This document shows, one piece after another, positions 1-6,672 of a stretch of DNA of 64,000 nucleotides. Under the pieces are notes generated by a model. It made no database searches, was not told the origin of the DNA, and saw nothing but the letters and a program-made list of their open reading frames with translations. The translations under genes were made by a program, and so were the position numbers. This DNA is from Gemmatimonadaceae bacterium (lineage in GTDB: Bacteria > Gemmatimonadota > Gemmatimonadetes > Gemmatimonadales > Gemmatimonadaceae). The stretch lies in the NCBI GenBank assembly GCA_036496605.1, contig DASXKV010000054.1:124001-188000 (forward strand). Reading direction: 5' to 3'. Each line of letters starts with the position of its first letter. Position 1 is the stretch's first letter.

Positions 1-2399
1 ACTACGATTGCCACAAACGTCAGCGGATCACTCGGCGTCACTTCGACGAGCATGCTGCGCATCGCCCTCGTCAACGCAAACGCGCTCGCCCCGCCGATCA
101 CGATCCCCATCGCGCTGAGGCGCAGTCCCTGCCCCACGATGAGCCGCATGATACTCCACTGCTGCGCACCGAACGCCATCCGCAGCCCGATCTCCGCCGT
201 GCGCATTCGCACCAGTGTCGACAACACGCCATACAGACCGACCGACGCGAGAATCACCGCGATCGTCGCGAAGACTCCAATCAGCACGAGCGAGAAGCGC
301 GTTTGCGCCATCGCGCGGTCGACGTAGGCCGAGTACGGCTTGACGTTCGCGACGAGGAGCGAGGGATCCATCTCGCGGATCACTGCACGAATGGGTGCGG
401 CGAGTGTCGTCGGATCGACGTTCGTTCGCACGACCCAGGTCGTCGCCGCAAAATGATTGAAGATGCCATCGGTGAAGAACATCTCTTCCGGGCCGTTGGT
501 CGCGAGCGATTCGTGGCGCTCGTGGTCGACGATGCCGATCACGTCGAACCATTCCGGTTCCTCGGTTCGCACGCGGACGAGCAAACGTTGACCGACGGCG
601 TTCCTGTTCGGAAATGCTTTCGCCGCTAACAGCTTGTCGACGATGATGACCCTGGCACTGTCTCGGTTGTCCACCGACGTGAATGTGCGCCCGGCGATCA
701 GCCTCGTACGCATCGTCTCGAAATAGCCAGGATACACGGCGATCGTCGTCGCCTGCTTGAATTTCGCTGGATCAGCTGCGGCTTCCGCCGTCCCGTAGCG
801 CGCATTCGAGAGCGAGCCGTCGAGTGGCAGCACCGAGGTCACGGTGACGCCGCGCACCCCTGGCAACGCCCCGAGTCGCTCGTGCACATTGTCCTTGAAC
901 ACCGCCTGCTCGTCCGGCTTGTTGAGTCGTGGATTCACGAGCGTGAAGGTGAGGACGCGATCCGGATCGTAGCCTGGATCGACGTGCGACAGGGCGACGA
1001 AGCTGCGCACCATGAGTCCCGAGCCAATCAGGAGCACGAAGGAAAGCGCAACTTCTGCGGTCACGACGCCATTGCGCAGCAGCTTGGCTCCGCCGAGCCC
1101 CGGTGAACGTCCGGCGGCACGCAGCACGTCCGCGAGATCGGGACGCGACGCTCGCCACGCGGGCACGACGCCGAACAGCACCGCCGACACGACGGCGCAG
1201 GTAATCGTGAACGAGAGCACAAAGGGATCGAGCGAGACCGTGTCGAGACGCGGCAGATTCGCCGGCGCCATCGCGATGAGCAGTCGGATCCCGAGCTGCG
1301 CCAGCGCAAGGCCGAGCAATGCGCCACCGCCCGCGAGCAGGAGACTCTCGGCGAACATCTGCCTGACGAGTCGCCAGGGCGATCCACCCAACGCGGCGCG
1401 CACCGCCAGCTCACGCTCTCGGACCGACGACCGGACGAGCAACAGATTGGCGACATTCGCGCACGCGATCAGCAGCACGAACACCACCGCGCCCATGAGC
1501 GCCAGGATCGCGGGCTTTACCTCCGCGACCATGTTCTCGTGCATCCCATCGACGTCGATGTTGAAGTTCGCCGTCTGATCGATGGGAAAGCGTCGCCGCA
1601 GATCGGCCGCGATGCCGTCGGCCTGCGCCTGCGCCTGCGCCATCGTCACCCCCGGCTTCATCCGGCCGATGACGCGCAGAAAGACATTTTTCCGCGATGA
1701 ATTCTCGTAGTCGATGCGCTGAGCGAACCAGATGTCGGGCGTGGGCTCGATCGACGCTTTCGGTGGGAAGAGCAGCTCGAAGCCCGGTTGCAGAATGCCG
1801 ACGACCGTCGCGCTGGCACCGCCGACGTCGATCGCCTTCCCAAGGATGGTCCGGTCACCGCCAAAGCGACGCTCCCAGAATTCGTGGCTCAGGATGGCGA
1901 TGAGCGGAAGCCGCGGTCCCGGCGGTGCCGGCGCCACACCGGCAACCGGCTGCGGCGGGCGTGGCTGCGGCATCCCGTCATTGTCCGTGAAATCGCGTCC
2001 GACTTCGATACGGCCGCCAAGGAGACGGAAGATGTTCGTCGTCGCTCCGGCCGTGCTCACCTGCTCGGGATCTCCGCCATTCCCCGTCACCGTTCCGCGC
2101 CCGGTCGTCACCGCGGCGAAATCCTGGAAGAGCGTCCCCTGATCCTTCAGATCTTTGAAGTCCGGCGGCGAGAAGGGAAAGTTCGGGAGGCTGCGCGCCC
2201 GCAGCTCGCCCCAGACGAGCACGAGGCGGTCGGCGTGCGGATATGGCAAAGGACGCAGCAGCACCGAGTTCACGACGCTGAAGATCGCCGTGCTCGCGCC
2301 GATGCCTAACGCGAGCGTCAGCAGCGCCGTCGCGGCAAACGCCGGATTCTTGCGCAGCGAGCGCATCGCGAACTTGATGTCTTTCAGTAAAGCGTCCAT
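1..2399 (-). CDS. ADOP-type ABC transporter permease (MacB/FtsX fold), 3' end cut by window edge
   Basis: The reading frame starts at ATG 2399 and stays open to the left edge (about 799 residues visible). The N-terminus (MDALLKDIKFAMRSL, then a first membrane segment around LTLALGIGASTAIF) is typical of the large duplicated orphan permeases of Acidobacteria and Gemmatimonadota, which have two MacB-PCD/FtsX halves. A periplasmic MacB-like domain follows, then membrane segments around VFVLLIACANVANLLLV, a second periplasmic domain, and FtsX helices near the left edge. Unlike the paralogue at 6673-9336 it has no N-terminal prefix domain. No ATPase lies next to it, as is usual for this family; the substrate is unknown. 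It probably belongs with a PadR-type regulator outside the window. Confidence 0.88.
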   Translation of the reverse strand, partial: MDALLKDIKFAMRSLRKNPAFAATALLTLALGIGASTAIFSVVNSVLLRPLPYPHADRLVLVWGELRARSLPNFPFSPPDFKDLKDQGTLFQDFAAVTTGRGTVTGNGGDPEQVSTAGATTNIFRLLGGRIEVGRDFTDNDGMPQPRPPQPVAGVAPAPPGPRLPLIAILSHEFWERRFGGDRTILGKAIDVGGASATVVGILQPGFELLFPPKASIEPTPDIWFAQRIDYENSSRKNVFLRVIGRMKPGVTMAQAQAQADGIAADLRRRFPIDQTANFNIDVDGMHENMVAEVKPAILALMGAVVFVLLIACANVANLLLVRSSVRERELAVRAALGGSPWRLVRQMFAESLLLAGGGALLGLALAQLGIRLLIAMAPANLPRLDTVSLDPFVLSFTITCAVVSAVLFGVVPAWRASRPDLADVLRAAGRSPGLGGAKLLRNGVVTAEVALSFVLLIGSGLMVRSFVALSHVDPGYDPDRVLTFTLVNPRLNKPDEQAVFKDNVHERLGALPGVRGVTVTSVLPLDGSLSNARYGTAEAAADPAKFKQATTIAVYPGYFETMRTRLIAGRTFTSVDNRDSARVIIVDKLLAAKAFPNRNAVGQRLLVRVRTEEPEWFDVIGIVDHERHESLATNGPEEMFFTDGIFNHFAATTWVVRTNVDPTTLAAPIRAVIREMDPSLLVANVKPYSAYVDRAMAQTRFSLVLIGVFATIAVILASVGLYGVLSTLVRMRTAEIGLRMAFGAQQWSIMRLIVGQGLRLSAMGIVIGGASAFALTRAMRSMLVEVTPSDPLTFVAIV

Positions 2400-2410
2400 G
2401 GAGAGTGCAG

Positions 2411-2533
2411 GCTGGTTGTCGGTTGCTTGTGGTTGGTGGCTTGGTGCTCGGTGATCGGTTGCTGGTGGTTTGTGAGTGCGGATAACCAACCACCAACCAC
2501 CAGCCACCAATCACCAGCCACCAATCACCAGCA
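2411..2533. repeat. GGTTGGTGG / CCACCAACC low-complexity inverted array
   Basis: Between the DinB-fold gene stop (2534) and the permease start, degenerate GGTTGGTGG-like units (about 2411-2470) face their complement CCAACCACC-like units (about 2483-2533). The two halves could fold into one long imperfect hairpin. It lies at the 3' end of the DinB-fold gene, where a transcription stop or insulator would be expected. No coding potential is seen. Confidence 0.7.
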
Positions 2534-3016
2534 TCACCCGTCGGGCCATGCGCCCAGTAATCGTCTGACCACGATCAGTTCGCCGACATGGTACGCCGTG
2601 TGGTCGGCGGTGAGCAGGATTTCGCGCAGGTACGTTTGTCCTGTTCCATTCGGCACCGGCGCGGTGAGATCGGTTTTCGCGTCGACCGCGAGTGCCGCCA
2701 GCTTGTCGCGATCACGCTTAACGGCGGCAATGCTGTCATCCCAGGCCTTTGCTGACGGCGGTTCCGGCCCCTCGGGCCAGTAATCCTTCGGCCATTCCTG
2801 CTCTTTGTATTTCGACGCGACGCAGAACTCGAGAATGTCTGCCTGCGTGATTCGAATGTGCTCGACCAGCTGCCAGGCCGAGTAAGGAAGCCCGTTTGGC
2901 ACCTTGCCTCGGAGCGCGGGGGCGAGCCCCTTCACCGCGGATTCGAAGCCGGCATGGGCATCCTCCCAGTCCAGTGTTCGCGCGATGTGTTGACCGAGCG
3001 ATTTGTCGTCAGGCAT
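2534..3016 (-). CDS. DinB-fold (DUF664/DUF1569-like) protein
   Basis: This 160-residue protein has the helical DinB/YfiT layout: an early His in the WQLVEHIRITQADI helix and the C-terminal His pair in TADHTAYHVGELIVVRR, which together usually form the metal-binding triad. Family members are metal-dependent enzymes, often thiol or bacillithiol S-transferases, but the substrate here cannot be told. The ATG at 3016 (MPDDKSLGQHI) is preferred: the frame can be read further upstream, but that extension runs through the repeat at 3025-3085 and looks non-coding. Probably cytosolic and monocistronic. Confidence 0.75.
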   Translation of the reverse strand: MPDDKSLGQHIARTLDWEDAHAGFESAVKGLAPALRGKVPNGLPYSAWQLVEHIRITQADILEFCVASKYKEQEWPKDYWPEGPEPPSAKAWDDSIAAVKRDRDKLAALAVDAKTDLTAPVPNGTGQTYLREILLTADHTAYHVGELIVVRRLLGAWPDG

Positions 3017-3024
3017 TGTGACCG

Positions 3025-3085
3025 CATCCTGAGGAGCCCAGGCGCTTGTACTCGAGGAGCGCAAGCGACGAAAGGACGAAGGATG
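3025..3085. repeat. REP-like CATCCTGAGGAGC...AGGATG interspersed repeat, copy 1
   Basis: An imperfect palindrome bounded by CATCCT (3025) and AGGATG (ending 3085) contains the words GAGGAGC and GAGCGCAAGCGACGA. The same words recur at 4484-4521 and 35693-35726. It sits just upstream of the DinB-fold start and is likely an interspersed extragenic palindrome, not a coding sequence. Confidence 0.7.
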
Positions 3086-3201
3086 ACAGTCGACTGGAAG
3101 GCGGCCAGTGTCAACCGCCGAGAATTGTCGGGGGTCCACTCCTAGCCGAACCTCGGGGAAATTCGCATACTGAAACGTCCCATTCGTATCCGGAGGTTGT
3201 C

Positions 3202-4473
3202 ATGCCCGTTACGTCTCCGCCGATGGGGTCCGACCAGCCGCCCACCCCAGGCGTGCCACTCAGCGATCCTGCTTCGCTCGAGCAGTACTTCCGTTCTCAT
3301 TTCTCCGATCTCGCGACCGAGGCGAAAGAGCAACTGGCTGACGCCGCGTCTGCAGCCCCAAAAGTCGTCGAGGGCGCCTTCCGTCACGCATGGGAGGAGC
3401 GAGAGCGCATAACGAGCTCGCAGGATCTGGACTCCTTCCTCCACGACGAGGTCCGACACGGCGCAGCGCGCGAGAAGAGTCGGCGGGCGAGCCTGCACCG
3501 GCACGACGCGCCCGGGTCAGCCAAGCCGGCTCCGCACAGTCAGACGCAGGTCGACGTCGACCAGTCCTGGGTCCATCTGTCTCGTGCACTACATTTCGTG
3601 CCCGATGACGTGAGTATCGCCGAACAGGAGAGCGCTGCGGCGCTCCGCCATGACGCTGCCGGTCACGTCGCGGAGCTGGCCAGGAAGCGTTCGTGGAAGG
3701 TGCCTATCGCCATCGTCGTCGTTGCCGCGGCCGTGGTCGGCACCGGCATCTGGTACGTCGATCGCCTTGGCGACGAAGGCGCCATCACCGGTGCGCTCGC
3801 CTCGGCGGATGCACGCACGCACGTTGCCGCCACCGCGCAGCTCGCGAAGGTCACGCTCGATGACGGCACGCAAGCCGTGCTCACCCCTGAATCCAAGCTC
3901 ATCGTCCCGAAGCAGTTCGGTGAGTTGATGCACGCGGTGAAGCTCGAGGGCTCGGCGACGTTTACCGTCGTGAAGGGGCAACGACGCCCGCTCGAGATCC
4001 GCGCGGGCAACACGCACATCCTCGTGACTGGCACGGTCCTCACCGTGCGCGCCTTCCCGAGTGAAAGCTCGGTCGTCGTTGCACTGAAGGACGGCAGCGC
4101 CAACGTGAAGGTCGGCGATAGCGTCCGCACCGTGGCCGCGGGCAAGGCGCTTTTCGTGAAAAACAAGGTGATGCGCGACGCCACGGCACCGGAGATCGAG
4201 GAGGCGACGAGCTGGAATGAGCAAACGCTCACGATCTCCAACCGTCAGCTGCGCGACGTGCTGACGTCGCTCCGACGCTGGTATGGGCTGGATATCAAAG
4301 TGCTCGATGCACCGCTACTCGACCGGCTGGTGACGATTCAGGCCTCGCTCGACTCGCCGAAGGAGGCGATCAACGCCGTGCAGCAGAGCGCGAACTTGCA
4401 GTTTGCCTGGGGCGAAGACGGAAAGACGATGCTCTTCAAGGACGCGCCGGCAAAAGGGGCGAAGAAGAAGTAA
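3202..4473 (+). CDS. FecR-domain membrane protein
   Basis: The 423-residue protein starts at ATG 3202, preceded by a GGAGG motif at 3192-3196. A charged cytoplasmic region of about 160 residues is followed by one membrane segment (VPIAIVVVAAAVVGTGIWYV), then a periplasmic FecR domain (LDDGTQAVLTPESKL ... EGSATFTVVKGQRRP ... TGTVLTVRAF ... VALKDGSANVKVG). The C-terminus (ISNRQLRDVLTSLRRWYGLDI) resembles the DUF4974/STN-like segment of FecR proteins. Family members usually transmit TonB-transporter signals to an ECF sigma factor. No sigma factor or TonB receptor is adjacent, and the N-terminal region does not look like a standard anti-sigma domain, so its partner is unknown. Confidence 0.8.
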   Translation: MPVTSPPMGSDQPPTPGVPLSDPASLEQYFRSHFSDLATEAKEQLADAASAAPKVVEGAFRHAWEERERITSSQDLDSFLHDEVRHGAAREKSRRASLHRHDAPGSAKPAPHSQTQVDVDQSWVHLSRALHFVPDDVSIAEQESAAALRHDAAGHVAELARKRSWKVPIAIVVVAAAVVGTGIWYVDRLGDEGAITGALASADARTHVAATAQLAKVTLDDGTQAVLTPESKLIVPKQFGELMHAVKLEGSATFTVVKGQRRPLEIRAGNTHILVTGTVLTVRAFPSESSVVVALKDGSANVKVGDSVRTVAAGKALFVKNKVMRDATAPEIEEATSWNEQTLTISNRQLRDVLTSLRRWYGLDIKVLDAPLLDRLVTIQASLDSPKEAINAVQQSANLQFAWGEDGKTMLFKDAPAKGAKKK

Positions 4474-4489
4474 CCATCCCGGTCATCCT

Positions 4490-4521
4490 GAGGAGCGCAA
4501 GCGACGAGGCTTGCGCTCCTC
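4490..4521. terminator. REP-like perfect hairpin, copy 2, after the FecR gene
   Basis: GAGGAGCGCAAGC (4490-4502) and GCTTGCGCTCCTC (4509-4521) are perfectly complementary over 13 bp around the 6-base loop GACGAG. The hairpin begins 16 bases after the FecR stop and is preceded by GGTCATCCT, as in the other copies of this repeat. There is no T-run, so it would be an RNA-stabilising or Rho-assisting hairpin, not a classical intrinsic terminator. Confidence 0.7.
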
Positions 4522-4556
4522 TAGGGCAGGCGCCTTGCTCAGTATGACAGCTACAG

Positions 4557-4898
4557 CTAGGGATGCGTCGATACGCGCTCGAGCTTGCCGTTCTTGGCGA
4601 AGACGAACATCAGACTTCCCATCGACACCGTCGTGTCGGTCGCGAAGATACGCGCCTTTGGATTGTCATGCCGGAGCACCCGCAGCACCGTCGCGCGATT
4701 GGCTGGCGGTTGCTGCTGCTCGAGAATGTGCGCGACGATCTCCAGATTCTGCTGGCTCGCATCGGGCCCCTCGCCAGCGTAGCTCACCTTTCTGTCGGAG
4801 CGAGCAATCAGCAGAACGCCGATCACCACAATCGACACGCCGAGGAGAACGAAGAAGCTCTGGCGCCAAATTCGGCGGCTGCGTCCGATGTCCGTCAT
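4557..4898 (-). CDS. Small membrane-anchored protein of unknown function
   Basis: A 113-residue protein with an N-terminal basic stretch, one hydrophobic segment (FFVLLGVSIVVIGVLLI) and a short hydrophilic domain likely outside the membrane. The C-terminal part (VLRVLRHDNPKARIFATDT, then MGSLMFVFAKNGKLERV) suggests a small beta-containing domain, but I recognise no family. It is downstream of, and oriented like, the Tat-exported protein at 5042-5719, separated by a CTAGG-rich spacer. The hydrophobic segment and the plausible coding character support it being real. Confidence 0.6.
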   Translation of the reverse strand: MTDIGRSRRIWRQSFFVLLGVSIVVIGVLLIARSDRKVSYAGEGPDASQQNLEIVAHILEQQQPPANRATVLRVLRHDNPKARIFATDTTVSMGSLMFVFAKNGKLERVSTHP

Positions 4899-4972
4899 GG
4901 CTAGCCGCCAAGACTAGTCCGCGATAGACATCTCGTCGGTGACTCACCGCACACACGCAACCAAGCTGAAGC

Positions 4973-5040
4973 GCTAGGGCCTAGGTTGTTAGGTGCTAGA
5001 GACTTCTAATCCCTAGCCCTTAGTCCCTCACTCCTCGTTC
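4973..5040. repeat. CTAGGG/CCCTAG intergenic array, copy A
   Basis: CTAGGGCCTAGG and GTTAGGTGCTAG units at 4973-4999 face AATCCCTAGCCCTTAGTCCC at about 5008-5027, giving a weak hairpin. It immediately follows the stop of the 5042-5719 gene (minus strand). It belongs to the same family as the arrays at 5727-5840, 13098-13205 and 28162-28261. Confidence 0.65.
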
Positions 5041-5041
5041 C

Positions 5042-5719
5042 TCAACTCGCCCTGAGGTACTTGCACCCCGCGTCCTGCGCGTGCAGCGCCGCGAAGACGC
5101 CCGAGGGCTGGAGAATCACACCCGGCACCATGAAGCCAATCGCCTGCTTCCGCGCGTCCGCGTCGCTTGCATTGTCTTTCTTCTGAATCACCTCAACAAC
5201 GTCATCGAGGGCGAGGTTGCAAGCGAGGACGATCCCGCCGCGGCCAATGAACTTGTCGAGCGCCGCATCGTCGAACATCGCCGGCACTTCGTTCCGCGTC
5301 GAAGAGAGCAGCGCCGGGTTGCGATCGGTCCCCTGCTGCGTGATGGGATGCAGGACGCTCTTCTCCTTTCCGATCGCATACTTGTCCCAGTAGCCCTGCT
5401 GCATCGCGAGCTGGATCCCGTGATGCCGGAGCACGAGCACCGCCGACAACTCGTTAGGCTTCACCCCGAGGACGTCCATGTACTGCTTTCCCCAGATGGA
5501 CGCGCGCCACACGCCGTAGCCGCTGTCGATCTCCGGCACGTCGAAGATTGCGCGATACTTTCCCGTTATGCGCTTCACCCAGCTGAGATCCCAGTCCTCG
5601 GCGACCATCGCGCGTGGCTGAGATAGCGCGCGAACGGAAGCGTCGATAGGCAGCGGGAGGCCGGCCAGCAGCGCGCTCGCGGCAACGCGGCCGACGAAAT
5701 CACGACGATCGAGGGTCAT
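5042..5719 (-). CDS. Tat-exported conserved protein, possibly DsrE-like fold
   Basis: The 225-residue product starts with a twin-arginine signal (MTLDRRDFVGRVAASALLAGLPL), so it is predicted to be exported folded. The mature part has WDLSWVKRITGKYRAIFDVP, then AVLVLRHHGIQLAMQQGYWDKY, GGIVLACNLALDDV, and VPGVILQPSGVFAALHAQ. Alternating hydrophobic strands with a Cys-Asn after the GIVLACN strand resemble the DsrE/DsrF fold, but this is a fold-level guess. No pathway partner is evident in the neighbourhood. Confidence 0.68.
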   Translation of the reverse strand: MTLDRRDFVGRVAASALLAGLPLPIDASVRALSQPRAMVAEDWDLSWVKRITGKYRAIFDVPEIDSGYGVWRASIWGKQYMDVLGVKPNELSAVLVLRHHGIQLAMQQGYWDKYAIGKEKSVLHPITQQGTDRNPALLSSTRNEVPAMFDDAALDKFIGRGGIVLACNLALDDVVEVIQKKDNASDADARKQAIGFMVPGVILQPSGVFAALHAQDAGCKYLRAS

Positions 5720-5726
5720 GGAAGAA

Positions 5727-5840
5727 GGGGCTAGGGAATGGGGGCTAGGGCTGCAGGGAAACGACGCCCCAAGATGCCCTCGCCCGAAATGCGTCGCAAC
5801 TCGTGACTGCTCTAGCCCCTAAGTCCCTAGCCCTAGCCCC
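5727..5840. repeat. CTAGGG/CCCTAG intergenic array, copy B, with G-quadruplex-type runs in both arms
   Basis: The left arm (5727-5750, plus strand) has four G-runs of 4, 3, 5 and 3 separated by CTA, AAT and CTA. The right arm (5816-5840) has the complementary pattern, giving four G-runs on the minus strand separated by CTA, CTA and ACTTA, and it abuts the mutarotase stop codon at 5841. The two arms could pair with each other across a loop of about 65 bases, or each fold as a quadruplex. It lies at the 3' end of the mutarotase gene. Confidence 0.75.
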
Positions 5841-6656
5841 TTACAAAGCCGTGAGCGTTTGTTGCCCCGTCCAGCGCTCACCCGGTGCGAGTTGCACGGG
5901 TGCCCCAACTACCGCCGCCTCGACGCACAGCATGCGAAGCCACCCGCCCGGGTCCAGATCCGACAGCGCCGCACCACGTTCGGCGCCTGGGTTCCACACC
6001 ACCACGTCCGAGAAGCCGCGCATCGAGACCCTCGTTCGGCGCACCGCGTCGCGCACCTCCAGCGGCGCCCCGACTCCGAGATAGATCCGATCCAATTCGC
6101 CGACGGCGCGGAGGTCGGCGTCATCCTGCCGCTTCTCGACGCCGCCCGCCGCGGCATCATGGAACGTCGCACCCTCCAACCCACGAACGACGGAGCTCCG
6201 AACGTCATCGACTAGCAGATACGTGTGGAGGGCGGCGGTGAATTGAAAGGGGACCGCGTCTTCGTTGAGCACCGACAGCGCGAGCGAAAGCGACATTCCC
6301 TGCACGCTCACGACGAAGCTTGCCGAGAACGCGTGATTCCACGCGGAACGCGTGTGGTCGTTCGCCGTTAGGCGAAACTGTGCCTCGCCCCGTCCGGCGG
6401 TCGTTCGACCCGCGCGAAGCATCTCCCACTCGCTTACACGTGCGAACCCATGCTTCGGGAGACTGCCCATTCCCCCAAACTGCGGGAAGATGATCGGCAC
6501 CCCGCCACGAATCGCCGAATCGGGGCCGAAGTGCGATCGACCGCTCAGGAAAAGCCGCTCCTCACCACTCGCTGGCTTCCACGACGTAACCTGTGCGCCG
6601 TACGGATACGCCTCGGCTCGCGCGCCGTCGACGGCGGCGATCTCCACTTTTTCCAT
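5841..6656 (-). CDS. D-hexose-6-phosphate mutarotase-like protein (aldose 1-epimerase fold)
   Basis: The 271-residue protein (ATG 6656, MEKVEIAAVDG) matches the YeaD/YMR099C type of aldose 1-epimerase: QVTSWKPASGEERLFLS near the N-terminus, SAIRGGVPIIFPQFG, the HGFAR signature (KHGFARVSEWEM), and the late LDPGGWLRMLCVEAA segment. These enzymes interconvert anomers of glucose-6-phosphate in the cytosol; no signal peptide is present. The frame extends upstream to 6773, but that part overlaps the adjacent permease and is rejected. The next gene upstream ends at 6673, so the two may share a transcript. Confidence 0.85.
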   Translation of the reverse strand: MEKVEIAAVDGARAEAYPYGAQVTSWKPASGEERLFLSGRSHFGPDSAIRGGVPIIFPQFGGMGSLPKHGFARVSEWEMLRAGRTTAGRGEAQFRLTANDHTRSAWNHAFSASFVVSVQGMSLSLALSVLNEDAVPFQFTAALHTYLLVDDVRSSVVRGLEGATFHDAAAGGVEKRQDDADLRAVGELDRIYLGVGAPLEVRDAVRRTRVSMRGFSDVVVWNPGAERGAALSDLDPGGWLRMLCVEAAVVGAPVQLAPGERWTGQQTLTAL

Positions 6657-6672
6657 AGGGTCTCCACGGTCT

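Noticed and set aside
2411-2533. GGTTGGTGG array as a CRISPR array
   Set aside because: Units are short, degenerate and without spacers of constant length, and no cas genes are present.
5727-5840. CTAGGG arrays as true telomeres or a replicon end
   Set aside because: The arrays are short, degenerate, in gene gaps and in inverted pairs, with ordinary genes on both sides; no terminal protein gene or long tandem tract is seen.
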